Source: Bin80 sp965207565
GTDB taxonomy: Bacteria > Bacteroidota > Rhodothermia > Rhodothermales > Bin80
Assembly (NCBI GenBank): GCA_965207565.1
Contig: CBDBMQ010000024.1
Location: 1-64,000, forward strand
DNA: 64,000 bases
Direction of reading: 5' to 3'
Each line of letters opens with the position of its first letter. The stretch's first letter is position 1. Under the pieces are notes generated by a model. That model was not told the origin of the DNA and did no database searches. It worked only from the letters and a program-made list of their open reading frames with translations. The position numbers and the translations under genes are program-made. Below, piece by piece: positions 17,468-27,258 of the stretch.

Positions 17468-20284
17468 CTAACGCCAATCAGTGGTATAGGTCAGGCGTGC
17501 GCTTGCAATACGACCCAATCTGGGGGAACCAACAAATTCCCGGTGATTGCTGTCGGTCGCATTGTTAATGCTAAGATCCACCCGAAGAGCCGGATTGATT
17601 TCATAACCAGCGCCTACATCCAGAACGAAGTAGGACGGTACGTTACCGTCATAGGGCCCCGAAAGCATCCGAAATCCGTCTATGTAACGACCAGATGCAT
17701 TCACACTGAAACCACTTCGGTGCTCATACTGCCCACCAAGCTTAAACTTCAAGCTGGGTGCGTTCAATGCAAGTACCTGGTCCTCATTATCCTCATTCAA
17801 TTCTGTGTGATCAAAAAAGTCATCGCTCACCCAGGACAGGTTTCCAAACAGCGAAAGTGACCGGGATGCAAGCACCTGCAGGGATATATCCGCCCCATAA
17901 TACTCGATACTTCCAAAGTTGGGATAGGCCAGCATAATCTCCGGCACTTCACCGACCCCTGGATTATTCTCATTGGGTTGCACAATTGCAATCGGTGTTG
18001 ATGGACTTGGCAGCGAACTCCCTGCGACATCTACCAGTAGTTGAGCAGCCTGCTCTGCGGTCAGACCGAAAAGTCCGAGCGCACCAACCAATGTGGAATT
18101 ATTCGTAATTCCTGTAGTAATATCCCGAACAAGATCCTGAGCCAAGTTCGGGACCAATACCAGCGGCGTATTCACTTGGAGGGAGCCGATGAAATTTTTC
18201 TTTGTCGCATAGTAGACATCCGCGGCAAACAATACATTGTCACCAAGAATTCCCTTGTATCCTACTTCAAAGGTTTGAGATATCGTCTGCTGAAGGGGAT
18301 CTACATCCTCCAGATCCGTTATACCCAAATCTATACCAAACGTGCTGAGATTCAATGCCCCCAGAACCCCTGGACTAAACCCTCCCACCACCGTTGACTC
18401 GGGATTGAGAGCAGCCTTCAGTGTTGCGATCAGTTGCAAAGGTATATTCAGGCCGGCGTTGGAGAGCATCAGGGCAAGATCTTCATCAGGGATTGCAACC
18501 AGTCCCTGGTACATCAGCCCATAAACGACTCCCGTGCTGACCCCTGCCGGGGTTGGAGCTCCCTCTGCCCCTGGCAATAGGCTTGACGCAACAAGATCCG
18601 TTGAAGCGCCTAATGCTAAATAATCTGGGTTTCGCGCGTAGGTGAAGCCGGTGGCAGCACCTCGTCCACGTACTTTGATATTGCCGGGTAGCACCGCAGC
18701 GACTATGTCCAGCCAGTTGCTGGTCGCCGAGGGGGATGAAAAACTGCGGTTATAGGTTACGCGGAAGCTTGAGTTTGGATTGGGCTTCAGCACCAGTCCG
18801 ACACGTGGGGACGCCTGGACTTTGTCGACAACGTTATTGTAGTCCCCACGCAATGCCAACGTCAATTCGACACGGTCAGTGATTGTTGTCGTCGACTGTG
18901 CATATGCCCCATACTCATCAATGTTATCATTATCCTCATTTCGTCCCAGAACAGTTCCTTTTGTATCTGGACGGGTCAACTCAAAATCCACTCCCATGAT
19001 CAGTGACTGACGGGCACCAAATTGCATATCGTACTGGGCCTGCATCACATACTCGCGAGAATGTTCAGTGACTGGCTCTCCCCCGTACACATAGGAATCA
19101 CCTGAATCATTGGCGTTAACAAAAAATTGTGCAAAAAAGCCTCCACTGGATAACCGTGCCTGGGCAAACGAATACCGATAATTATCTCCTTGAATCGTGC
19201 CGATCCCACTTAACAGCGCCCCCTTGAGTACACCGGTTCCAGCGTTTAAAGACAATGTTGTTCCCGTTCCCAAGCGGAACGACAGATCCCCCGCAACGGT
19301 GTACTTGTTAAATTCTGTGTCTCGCTCACCGTCCACAAAAAGCTGTACGGCATCGTCTGGGTCCGGACACTGATCAAATTCACTCGCTTCGAGAAGCGAG
19401 GCATCACAGCCCCGAAGAGCAAAATCCTCTGCAGCTGAATACGAACCGGTGACCTTGACACCAACGCGGTCACCCAACACTCTCGCAACCCGAGCCTGTA
19501 CATTCATATGAGATTGCTCTCCACCACTGACCGAAACCGTCGCCCCTGGATGCGAAAAAGCATCCTTGGTGATGTAATGGATGACCCCTGAATCCACACC
19601 CGCACCATAGAGCGCAGACCCCGGACCTCGCACGACTTCCACCCGATCCAAGTCTACTGAAAGGTTGGGCATCAGGTTATGCAAGTTTACTCCGATAGAA
19701 GGCGAACCGGCATCCCGATAATCCGTCAACACCAACGTAGCTCCAGAGAATACATTGCCGAATCCTCGCAGAACCACCTCATTCCGATCTACCCCGGTTT
19801 GCGCCACATCAAGCCCCGTGACATTACGCAGAGACATAATCGTCGAAGGAACAACCGAGCGTGCAATGTCCTCCGCCAGAATCACATCAATGGATGCGGG
19901 CGCGTCCAATACTTTCTCCTGCCGCCGACTGGCCGTAACCTGCATCTGTTCCAGATCCACCCCACCTACCAGATCTACATCAAGAGTATACGTTTCTTCC
20001 ACGGAGAGATTAACTTCGATTTCAACAGACCTGTATCCGGTATAGGACACCCGTATGATACCGACCCCTTCAGGCAGTCCATCAAGTATATACTGCCCAG
20101 TTTCATCGGTAGCTGTTCCTTGCCCAGAACTGACATGAACCACATTTGCTCCGAAAAGCGGAAGGCTACTCTCCGAATCTGTGACGACGCCGGTCACCGA
20201 AGCCGATTGAGCATAGACCCAACCGGGAGACACCAGAAACAGCAAGAATAAAACGATACCCAAGATTTTTTTTGCAGTGTACAT
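17468..20284 (-). CDS. TonB-dependent outer-membrane receptor (paralogue 1)
   Basis: A 938-residue receptor for uptake of an unknown ligand across the outer membrane. The start used is MYTAKKILGIVLFLLFLVSP, a signal peptide cut near VYAQ. Next comes a carboxypeptidase-like domain (residues ~28-110), the plug (RRQEKVLDAPASIDVI, VVRGPGSALYGAGVDSGVIH), and the beta barrel, ending in an aromatic-rich strand with terminal DWR. Two long insertions within the barrel (around FTYARNPDYLALG and FGLTAEQAAQLLVDVAGSSL) are shared with the neighbouring receptor. No SusD-like partner is present, so it is not a classical Sus pair. It is probably cotranscribed after paralogue 2, with a 151-base gap. Confidence 0.92.
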   Translation of the reverse strand: MYTAKKILGIVLFLLFLVSPGWVYAQSASVTGVVTDSESSLPLFGANVVHVSSGQGTATDETGQYILDGLPEGVGIIRVSYTGYRSVEIEVNLSVEETYTLDVDLVGGVDLEQMQVTASRRQEKVLDAPASIDVILAEDIARSVVPSTIMSLRNVTGLDVAQTGVDRNEVVLRGFGNVFSGATLVLTDYRDAGSPSIGVNLHNLMPNLSVDLDRVEVVRGPGSALYGAGVDSGVIHYITKDAFSHPGATVSVSGGEQSHMNVQARVARVLGDRVGVKVTGSYSAAEDFALRGCDASLLEASEFDQCPDPDDAVQLFVDGERDTEFNKYTVAGDLSFRLGTGTTLSLNAGTGVLKGALLSGIGTIQGDNYRYSFAQARLSSGGFFAQFFVNANDSGDSYVYGGEPVTEHSREYVMQAQYDMQFGARQSLIMGVDFELTRPDTKGTVLGRNEDNDNIDEYGAYAQSTTTITDRVELTLALRGDYNNVVDKVQASPRVGLVLKPNPNSSFRVTYNRSFSSPSATSNWLDIVAAVLPGNIKVRGRGAATGFTYARNPDYLALGASTDLVASSLLPGAEGAPTPAGVSTGVVYGLMYQGLVAIPDEDLALMLSNAGLNIPLQLIATLKAALNPESTVVGGFSPGVLGALNLSTFGIDLGITDLEDVDPLQQTISQTFEVGYKGILGDNVLFAADVYYATKKNFIGSLQVNTPLVLVPNLAQDLVRDITTGITNNSTLVGALGLFGLTAEQAAQLLVDVAGSSLPSPSTPIAIVQPNENNPGVGEVPEIMLAYPNFGSIEYYGADISLQVLASRSLSLFGNLSWVSDDFFDHTELNEDNEDQVLALNAPSLKFKLGGQYEHRSGFSVNASGRYIDGFRMLSGPYDGNVPSYFVLDVGAGYEINPALRVDLSINNATDSNHREFVGSPRLGRIASARLTYTTDWR

Positions 20285-20435
20285 TTGCCTAGACTTTATG
20301 AATGTTCGATACAGTACATCCAACTGCGTGGATCAGAATCATCCTCAATCCTGCCCTTCTGTAACCTCCACCATTGTTGTACCTCGGATCTGCCCTTTCC
20401 CAATTTAACAAATAGAACTGTAGATTGCTCACTCT

Positions 20436-23195
20436 TCAACTCCCCCGATCCGTTGTGTAGGTCAGACTGAACGACGCAACACGCCCAAGCCTGGGGGCAC
20501 CCACAAATTCACGGTGATTACTGTTAAAAAGATTATTGATCCCCAAGCCCGCGCGAATTCCGGCTTTCTGGATCGAATACCCCACACCAACATCCACAAT
20601 CGTATAGTCCTCAACTTCCCCTATATACTGCCCTGCAATGACTGGAAAGCCCTTCATGAACCGCCCGGATATCCTCAGTGATAAGCCATTGCTGCGCTGG
20701 TATTGCCCACCGAGCTTGAACTTGAAGCCGGGGGCGTTGAGCGCCAGTTCCAAATCCTCAGATTTTTCGCCCAGTTCCGTATGATCAAAGTGGTCGTCAC
20801 TTATCCAGGATGCATTCCCGAAGAATGTCAGCTGATCACTGGCAAGGATCTGGGTTGAAACATCCATGCCGAAGTACTGAATGCTTCCAAAGATGGGATA
20901 GGTCAACATAAGCTCTGGAAAATACCCCTCCCCCCTGTTATTCTCGTTTGTCTGTACAATCGCGATGGGAGTTTCACTGTCAGGGAGGTCATCCCCGGCG
21001 ACATTAACCAATATTTCCGCACCCTGCTGCGGAGTTAAGCCCAGTAACCCCAATACATTTGTGATGTCTTCGTTTGCCGCGAATCCAGCCGAAATATCCC
21101 GAATGAGATCTTGTTGCAGATTCGGGACAAGCACAAACGGGGTCTTGGCCTGAAGTGGGCCGATAAAATTTTCCCGCTTCGCAAAATACCCATCCACTGT
21201 GAACAAGATCTTATTGTGAACGATTCCCTTGTATCCGATCTCCCACGACTGGGTCATTGCAGGTTTAATTGGCCCCAAATCCGAGAGGTTATTCAGTTCA
21301 GGATCGGTTACAAGCTCCAGCGTACTGAGATTGGGTAATGCCAAAGTTCCAGAACTGAATCCCTGAACCGAGGTGGCTTCCGGTCTCAGCCCCTGCTTCA
21401 AAAGAGAGATCAATGAGGCGGGAATATTCACCCCTGCATCCGCCAGCATCATGGCCAGGTCCGCATCTGGAATTGCGGCCAACCCCTCGTAAATCAGTCC
21501 ATACATCACACCGGTATCAACTCCAACGGGAGTCGACACACCTTCCATGCCAGGAAGCATGCTGGAAGCCACGAGCGCCGTTGGAGCTCCAAGTGTCAAA
21601 TAGTCCGGGTTCCGGGCATAGGTGAAGCCACTTCCTCCACCACGCGCCCGTACATTGAGTTCTCCGAGGGAAGCAGCAACTATATTGAGGAAATAGTCGG
21701 TGGCAAGCGGTGAGGAGAAACTACGGTTGTATGTTGCACGCAGGCTTGACGATGGTGTCGGTTTTAGAACAAGTGCAACCCGGGGAGATGCCTGAATATC
21801 CGTTACTACGTTGTTATAGTCTCCCCGGAGCGCGAGCGTCAATTCCAGCCGATCCGAAATCTTTGTGGTTGATTGTAAATATGCTCCAAATTTGTCCACA
21901 TGCTCCAGCGTCACGTCAACTCCTGCGATCAATTCCTGCCGGGAGCCAATCGCCTGCGTGTACTGGCCCTGCAGTACGTACTCTTCCGAAACTTCTGTAA
22001 TTAGATCTCCCCCATATACATATGAATCCCGCGAATCGATCGTATTCACGTAAGCCTGCACAAAGAATGGTCCGCTGGCCAATCGAAGCTGAGCATAGCC
22101 GGTAATCAACCCTTTGGCCTGAATGGTGCCAATACTGCTGAGCATGGTCCCATCAAGGTTGGCAATGCCCCCATTGACAGAAAGAGTGGTCTGACCACCC
22201 GTGCGCCAATCCACGCTGCCCGACAATACCAGCTTACGTTGGCGGATCTCGCGTGCACCGTCCACGAACAGCTGCACTGCATCCTCTGGATCCGGACACT
22301 CACTGAACCGCTCCGCTTCGAGAAGTGAGGGATCACAGTCCTGAAGGGCAAAATCCTCTGCGGTTGCATAGTTGCCAATCAATTTTATACCAAGATTTTT
22401 CCCCAGGACGGTTGCAACGCGGCCCTGGATATTGAACATGGACCGCTGACCTCCGCTTACAGAAATCGTAGTTCCAGGATAACTGAACGCATCTTTGGAG
22501 ATATAGTGGATGACCCCCGTATCTCCACCGGGACCATAGAGTGCAGACCCTGGCCCACGCACCACTTCAATTCGTTCCGTGTCAATGGCCAGACTTGGCA
22601 TGATATTGTGCAGGTTGACCCCGACGGATGCCGCACCGGCTTTCCGGTAATCGGTGAGTACATGGGTCGTCCGCGAAAAAACATTATTGAATCCCCGGAG
22701 CACAATTTCATAGCGGTCCACCCCGGTCTGTACCATGTCCACCCCCGTCACATTCCGCAGCGATTGCGCCATCGTCGGAGCAACATCCAGTTGAAAATCC
22801 CGCGGAACGATCACATCAATGGATGCAGGCGCATCCAGTGTTTTCTCATTCCGACGCCCAGCCGTCACCTGAATTGGATCGAAATCCGTTCCCGGCACCA
22901 AAGCAATGTTCCATACACGATTCTCGCCCGCAGTCAAGGTGATCTGAGACTCCTGGGCCGCATAGCCAACGAAGCTGACGCGCAGCGTATAGGCTCCGGG
23001 AGCAAGGTTGCGGATTTCAAACGCTCCCTCCGTGTCCGTCGCACGTCCAATTGTCGTTCCCGAGATGAACACATTTGCACCGACCAGCGGAAGACCTGTT
23101 TCCGAATCGGTGACCTTGCCGGTAATCGCCCCCGCCTGCGCGAAAACAGGCTCAGCAAGGACGCAAACGATCACGCTCACCAGCAGGGTACGCAT
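20436..23195 (-). CDS. TonB-dependent outer-membrane receptor (paralogue 2)
   Basis: A 919-residue receptor clearly homologous to its downstream neighbour along its whole length. The start used is MRTLLVSVIVCVLAEPVFAQ, a signal peptide. It has the carboxypeptidase-like domain (GAITGKVTDSETGLPLVGAN), the plug (NEKTLDAPASIDVIVPRDFQ, VVRGPGSALYGPGGDTGVIH) and a barrel ending HREFVGAPRLGRVASFSLTY. It shares with paralogue 1 the paired cysteines in DCDPSLLEAERFSECPDPED. Relative to paralogue 1 it lacks a short stretch in the barrel near VDKFGAYLQSTTK. Tandem duplication is the likely origin. The ligand is unknown. Confidence 0.92.
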   Translation of the reverse strand: MRTLLVSVIVCVLAEPVFAQAGAITGKVTDSETGLPLVGANVFISGTTIGRATDTEGAFEIRNLAPGAYTLRVSFVGYAAQESQITLTAGENRVWNIALVPGTDFDPIQVTAGRRNEKTLDAPASIDVIVPRDFQLDVAPTMAQSLRNVTGVDMVQTGVDRYEIVLRGFNNVFSRTTHVLTDYRKAGAASVGVNLHNIMPSLAIDTERIEVVRGPGSALYGPGGDTGVIHYISKDAFSYPGTTISVSGGQRSMFNIQGRVATVLGKNLGIKLIGNYATAEDFALQDCDPSLLEAERFSECPDPEDAVQLFVDGAREIRQRKLVLSGSVDWRTGGQTTLSVNGGIANLDGTMLSSIGTIQAKGLITGYAQLRLASGPFFVQAYVNTIDSRDSYVYGGDLITEVSEEYVLQGQYTQAIGSRQELIAGVDVTLEHVDKFGAYLQSTTKISDRLELTLALRGDYNNVVTDIQASPRVALVLKPTPSSSLRATYNRSFSSPLATDYFLNIVAASLGELNVRARGGGSGFTYARNPDYLTLGAPTALVASSMLPGMEGVSTPVGVDTGVMYGLIYEGLAAIPDADLAMMLADAGVNIPASLISLLKQGLRPEATSVQGFSSGTLALPNLSTLELVTDPELNNLSDLGPIKPAMTQSWEIGYKGIVHNKILFTVDGYFAKRENFIGPLQAKTPFVLVPNLQQDLIRDISAGFAANEDITNVLGLLGLTPQQGAEILVNVAGDDLPDSETPIAIVQTNENNRGEGYFPELMLTYPIFGSIQYFGMDVSTQILASDQLTFFGNASWISDDHFDHTELGEKSEDLELALNAPGFKFKLGGQYQRSNGLSLRISGRFMKGFPVIAGQYIGEVEDYTIVDVGVGYSIQKAGIRAGLGINNLFNSNHREFVGAPRLGRVASFSLTYTTDRGS

Positions 23196-23299
23196 CACAT
23201 GATCAGCTATCCCGCACAACATGAATCAACCATGACTTTAACTCCTTGCAAAAAACCCTTCAGCCAACATATCACACCCTTCGATTTTTTTGTGATAAA

Positions 23300-24607
23300 T
23301 CAAGGGTTGGAGCTTGTAATTCCCACGCGTGACAAGAGTAAATCTACATTTTTCGTATGATGGGCTGCATTGAAGAGATCTCGAACTTCTTTCGTGGAGG
23401 TGTGGAACATGACTTCCGCTGAAGCCAGGACCAACGACTCAAACGGCTTCCCTTCCTTCCAACTTTGCATCGCAAGAGGCTGAACCAGGTCATATGCTTC
23501 TTCGCGCGTCAGCCCGTGGTCAATCAGATGCAACATCAATCGTTGGCTGTTATACAGGCCATAAGTTGCATCCAGGTTCTTCTGCATGCGATCAGGGTAG
23601 ACAACCAGGTTTTGAAGGATGCGTGTCAATCTCAGCAGGGCATAATGTACGACCGTGGTTGCATCGGGGAGAATCACACGCTCCACACTGGAATGTGAAA
23701 TATCTCTTTCATGCCACAAGGCTACATTTTCCATTGCCGCCACCATATAGCCACGCAGTAGCCGTGCACAACCCGTGATATTTTCGCTACCTATGGGGTT
23801 GCGTTTATGTGGCATGGCACTGGAGCCTTTCTGCCCTTTCCCAAACGCTTCCTCGACCTCTCTGACTTCGCTACGCTGCAAGTGGCGAATTTCTACGGCA
23901 ATCTTTTCAAGACTGGCCCCTATGAGCGCCAGCGCACTCACATAATGCGCATGGCGATCCCGCTGGATTACCTGCGTAGCAATCGGCTCTGGTTTAAGGC
24001 CAAGGAGCTCACAGGTGATTCGTTCCACCTCCGGTGGCGTATGTGCGAACGTTCCGACGGCTCCAGACAATTTCCCTGTTCGAACCTCCTCAGCAGCCGC
24101 TTTGAACCGTGTCAGGTTTCGACCCATCTCTGCATAGTAAAGCGCAAGCTTCAACCCGAAGGTGGTGGGTTCTGCATGCACCCCATGTGTTCTGCCCATC
24201 ATCAGAGTATCGCGATGCTCAAGGGCCCGGTCATGCAAGACCTTGAGCAGGGCTTCAAGGGCTTCTTCAATGAATTGATTTGCTTCCGCCAGTCGTACGG
24301 ACCAAGCCGTATCAACAACATCGGATGAGGTCAGGCCATAATGGACCCATTTTTTTTCCGGCCCGAGTCCTTCACTGACCGCACGCGTAAACGCAACCAC
24401 ATCGTGCCGCGTAGATTTTTCTATCTCGTGAATCCGCTGCAGATCAAAGGATGCATTTTCCCGAAGCGTTCGAACTTCATCTTCGGGAATGACTCCGATC
24501 CTGGACCACGCCTCGCAAACCGCCAACTCTACCTGAAGCCACACCTCAAACTGGCGCTGCTCACTCCAGAGTTTCTGCATTAACGGATGGGTGTATCGCT
24601 GAATCAT
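23300..24607 (-). CDS. purB: adenylosuccinate lyase
   Basis: PurB acts twice in purine synthesis, cleaving SAICAR and adenylosuccinate. The 435-residue protein starts MIQRYTHPLMQKLWSEQRQF and shows ARHDVVAFTRAVSE-like sequence (TRHDVVAFTRAVSEGLG), GLTSSDVVDTAWSVRL, GRTHGVHAEPTTFGLKLALY, and the signature GSSAMPHKRNPIGSENITG. These cover the substrate and catalytic loops. Length fits the bacterial short form. It stands alone, downstream of an unrelated sigma-factor cluster. Confidence 0.97.
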   Translation of the reverse strand: MIQRYTHPLMQKLWSEQRQFEVWLQVELAVCEAWSRIGVIPEDEVRTLRENASFDLQRIHEIEKSTRHDVVAFTRAVSEGLGPEKKWVHYGLTSSDVVDTAWSVRLAEANQFIEEALEALLKVLHDRALEHRDTLMMGRTHGVHAEPTTFGLKLALYYAEMGRNLTRFKAAAEEVRTGKLSGAVGTFAHTPPEVERITCELLGLKPEPIATQVIQRDRHAHYVSALALIGASLEKIAVEIRHLQRSEVREVEEAFGKGQKGSSAMPHKRNPIGSENITGCARLLRGYMVAAMENVALWHERDISHSSVERVILPDATTVVHYALLRLTRILQNLVVYPDRMQKNLDATYGLYNSQRLMLHLIDHGLTREEAYDLVQPLAMQSWKEGKPFESLVLASAEVMFHTSTKEVRDLFNAAHHTKNVDLLLSRVGITSSNP

Positions 24608-24939
24608 ACGCTTCTTAATCTGTAATTTCCTGAATATACAATCAAGGGGGTTGAACCTCTGCAGATTCGGTCATGCACGCGCAGTCTCGACGCCCCTTGA
24701 ATGCAATCCTGTACCTGACACAAATCTACCTGTATTTGTAGACGGTTCTGAGTTGCCAATACTTAACGGAGGGGCAAGTGGAAGGATGGTGCGGGACAAA
24801 AATACTCTTCGGAACGATTCTCCTCCGCTCATGCCAACAGCTTCAAACAGAGGATTTGTTTCGCTCTGTTCATCAGATAGTACAAGGCAACAGCTTACAA
24901 CATCCTGCTCACTGTTTTCGAGAGCCTGTGAGCCTGAAT
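24608..24939. other. intergenic region upstream of purB
   Basis: About 330 bases between the purB start and a small membrane-protein ORF. The purB promoter should lie here. Open frames on both strands cross it, but none shows a recognisable domain or convincing amino-acid composition. Confidence 0.45.
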
Positions 24940-25074
24940 TCAGCAATGTCTGGAGAGAGACGCCGGTATGGATTCGGACTTTCGGCGTTCGTACCTCCTG
25001 TCCAACAGCAACTGCAGGCCAAAATAAATACCCCCCAATGCCAACCCGAATAACACCAAAACAATAAGAAACAT
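24940..25074 (-). CDS. small single-pass membrane protein downstream of sigma factor
   Basis: A 44-codon ORF begins MFLIVLVLFGLALGGIYFGL, a strong hydrophobic helix, and ends in a basic tail (DRRYERRKSESIP). It lies ~180 bases after the ECF sigma gene on the same strand. Small membrane proteins next to ECF sigma factors are sometimes regulatory partners, but this one has no zinc-finger or anti-sigma motif. The composition supports a real peptide; the function is unknown. Confidence 0.42.
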   Translation of the reverse strand: MFLIVLVLFGLALGGIYFGLQLLLDRRYERRKSESIPASLSRHC

Positions 25075-25097
25075 GACGGCTATTTCCCAGTGTCCGT

Positions 25098-25259
25098 CTA
25101 TTCTGCCTCCCCATCAATAAACGGCAATGATTCCGGTTCGGACATACTTGCATGTTTCGATCTTCCGAATAGCTGGGAACACGCCAAGTTGAGACTCGCG
25201 TCAACCTCGATGGCGAAGTTAGGTTGAACATTTCGGATCCCAATGGTCTCGGCTCTCAC
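25098..25259 (-). CDS. small ORF overlapping the sigma-factor stop codon
   Basis: A GTG at 25259 overlaps the TGA of the sigma gene (GTGA), and opens 53 codons: VRAETIGIRNVQPNFAIEVD at the start and SMSEPESLPFIDGEAE at the end. The overlap would allow translational coupling. Only one cysteine is present, so it is not a classical zinc-binding anti-sigma factor. I recognise no family. It may be chance. Confidence 0.28.
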   Translation of the reverse strand: MRAETIGIRNVQPNFAIEVDASLNLACSQLFGRSKHASMSEPESLPFIDGEAE

Positions 25260-25876
25260 AACGAATCACGCTTATCCCTCAGACGCGTGTACAATAATTT
25301 CCGGGCCCGAAAAATATGCGCCTTGACCGTTCCGAGTGGAAGTTCCAGTTCCTGAGCAATTTCCTCGTAGGATTTTTCCTGCTGATGCCGCATTACAATC
25401 ACGCGGTTATACTTGGGAGGCAGCGAATCAATCGCTTCCTGGATGATATTCGTACGCTGCCCACCCTCAATTCTACGGTCCGGTCGGTACGTGATATCGG
25501 GGACTTGCTGACGGACCTCACCCTCTTTCGTTTGTGTTGGCTTGTCCAGCGAGACCGTGGCCAGCCTTCGCTTGCGCTTATAATCAATCGCATGATTGGA
25601 CGCAATCTTGTAGAGCCAGGTCGAAAACGCGTAACTGGTGGAGTACGTATCTAATGCTTTGAATGCTTTCATGAACGCCTCCTGAACCAAATCTTCGATT
25701 CCTTTTGTGTCCCCAATCGTACGCTTGATGTGTAGAGACAGCCCTTTCTGGTATTTTTGAACGAGCAGTGCGTATGCACGCTGATCTCCTTCCAGTGCGC
25801 GGGAAACCAGCTCACGATCCTTCTGACTGGACGCTGACCATCCGGTCTTCGTCTGATCTTCAGGCATTCGGTTCAT
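25256..25876 (-). CDS. RNA polymerase ECF-type sigma factor
   Basis: A 206-residue sigma-70-family factor. Region 2 shows QDLVQEAF-like sequence (IEDLVQEAFMKAFKALDTYS) and FSTWLYKIASNHAIDYKRKR, which contacts the -10 element. Region 4 has SLPPKYNRVIVMRHQQEKSY followed by EEIAQELELPLGTVKAHIFR, the helix-turn-helix for the -35 element. Between them is a ~45-residue basic linker. It resembles the RpoE/SigW-like ECF group. The promoter specificity and signal are unknown. Two small ORFs follow it; no recognisable anti-sigma gene is adjacent. Confidence 0.93.
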   Translation of the reverse strand: MNRMPEDQTKTGWSASSQKDRELVSRALEGDQRAYALLVQKYQKGLSLHIKRTIGDTKGIEDLVQEAFMKAFKALDTYSTSYAFSTWLYKIASNHAIDYKRKRRLATVSLDKPTQTKEGEVRQQVPDITYRPDRRIEGGQRTNIIQEAIDSLPPKYNRVIVMRHQQEKSYEEIAQELELPLGTVKAHIFRARKLLYTRLRDKRDSL

Positions 25877-25903
25877 CCACTCATGTGCGACGATGCTGGT
25901 TGT

Positions 25904-26374
25904 CTAGCTATCTGGAGACACAGGCAGTTCACGCGTCTCCTTGTAGGTGCTCAGAACAATGCTGGTTTTTGTGCCGGTTACCCCTGGCCAGGATTGAATG
26001 CTGCCAAGCAAACGCTCCAACGAGGTGGTATCATGTGATCTGACCTTCAGAATATGAGAGCCCTCCCCGGTAATTGAATGCGCTTCAAGCACTTCGTTAC
26101 AGCCACAGACATGCTCAATGAGGGTGGCATAACTACTTGACTTATCCACCGCAACACGAATAAAGGCAGTGATATCAAACCCCAGCTCCTTCGGATTCAC
26201 GGTTGCATGATAGCCTGTCAGGAACCCGTTTGCCTCAAGCTTGCGCATGCGATCACTCACACTGGTCATACTTAACCCAACGCGTGCTGCGATGTCAACC
26301 CGCTTCATCCTCCCTGAAGCCTGCAGGAGGTTCAGAATGCGGGCATCAATTTTGTCAATTTTCTTGCTTACCAT
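25904..26374 (-). CDS. Lrp/AsnC family transcriptional regulator
   Basis: A 156-residue regulator. The N-terminal helix-turn-helix reads KIDARILNLLQASGRMKRVD followed by IAARVGLSMTSVSDRMRKLE. The C-terminal RAM ligand-binding domain includes LGFDITAFIRVAVDKSS and EVLEAHSITGEGSHILKVRS. Such proteins sense amino acids or related metabolites. Its ATG lies inside the 3' end of the cyclase-family gene (20-base overlap), so the pair is cotranscribed and it may control an amino-acid degradation step linked to that hydrolase. Confidence 0.93.
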   Translation of the reverse strand: MVSKKIDKIDARILNLLQASGRMKRVDIAARVGLSMTSVSDRMRKLEANGFLTGYHATVNPKELGFDITAFIRVAVDKSSSYATLIEHVCGCNEVLEAHSITGEGSHILKVRSHDTTSLERLLGSIQSWPGVTGTKTSIVLSTYKETRELPVSPDS

Positions 26375-27179
26375 TTGAATTGTACCTCGTGGCTATGATT
26401 CGGACTGGACCACCACTGCCTCCCTTGATCTTCATGGGTAGAGCAATAATCGTAAATCCATTGGGAGGCAATTTATCCAGGTTTGCCAGATTTTCGAATC
26501 CAAGAATGTTACCCTGAAAGAGCTCTTGATGACTTTCATAGGTGTCTGATTGACCATAATCCAGACTGGCCGTATCAATCCCGACGGCCTCCACACTACG
26601 TTCATCCCGTAACCACCGTGCCGCATCCACCCCAATACCTGGAAAATGCAGTTGTGGCAGCGCTTCCGGCCCCAATAAATCGGTACCCATATACTTGACA
26701 GGGTCGGGCCAGTACTCGCCAAATCCGGTTCGAAATAATACCATCACCCGATCCGGCAGCCTCCCATGTTCGGCTTCCCACGATTCCAGATCAGCAACGC
26801 TGATTTGGTAATCCCGATTTTCGGCCACCTGATCACTCACATCCACCACAACCCCCGGCCCCATGAGATTTTCCAGGGGAATCTCGTGGACGGACCACTT
26901 CCCCTCTGCAAAGTGAATCGGAGCATCCATATGGGTACCGGTATGTTCTCCCAGTTCTAACGAGTTTGACTCATAATAATAACCGGGTTCCTGCCATCCT
27001 TTGGCAGTCTCATGGAGTTTAAATCCCGGGAGAGTTGGCCAATGGATTGTGGTAGCATCGAAACTATGCGAGAGATCTATCATCACATCTGGAGCAGGAT
27101 CAGGGGGAACCTGTGATCTCGACGCACTGCAGATCACCCCTGAAAGCAAGAGGATGGATGCGAGCGTGAGATTTTTCAT
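26355..27179 (-). CDS. secreted cyclase-family (kynurenine formamidase-like) hydrolase
   Basis: A 274-residue metal-dependent hydrolase with a signal peptide (MKNLTLASILLLSGVICSAS). The cyclase signature is LGEHTGTHMDAPIHF, giving the conserved His and Asp metal ligands, with DLSHSFDATTIHWPTLPGF near the start and GVDAARWLRDERSVEAVGID later. Relatives include kynurenine formamidase and isatin hydrolase, but most members are uncharacterised, so the substrate is not assigned. It is probably periplasmic. It is followed directly by the Lrp regulator. Confidence 0.88.
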   Translation of the reverse strand: MKNLTLASILLLSGVICSASRSQVPPDPAPDVMIDLSHSFDATTIHWPTLPGFKLHETAKGWQEPGYYYESNSLELGEHTGTHMDAPIHFAEGKWSVHEIPLENLMGPGVVVDVSDQVAENRDYQISVADLESWEAEHGRLPDRVMVLFRTGFGEYWPDPVKYMGTDLLGPEALPQLHFPGIGVDAARWLRDERSVEAVGIDTASLDYGQSDTYESHQELFQGNILGFENLANLDKLPPNGFTIIALPMKIKGGSGGPVRIIATRYNSNGKQEN

Positions 27180-27258
27180 TTTGTCAACGTAAAACGATAA
27201 CAGAATCGACTATAGTATACGTCTTCCCAACGCGATAAGCCTTAATTTGGTCCATATC

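Noticed and set aside
19679..20251. 190-codon plus-strand frame
   Set aside because: Antisense shadow of the first TonB receptor's plug domain.
22506..23360. 284-codon plus-strand frame
   Set aside because: It lies fully antisense to the second TonB receptor, whose coding is conserved, and has no recognisable domain.
24671..25243. 190-codon open frame between sigma factor and purB
   Set aside because: Composition is Ser/Arg-rich without recognisable motifs, and the shorter frames there (membrane peptide at 24940, GTG ORF at 25098) look more gene-like. No domain support.
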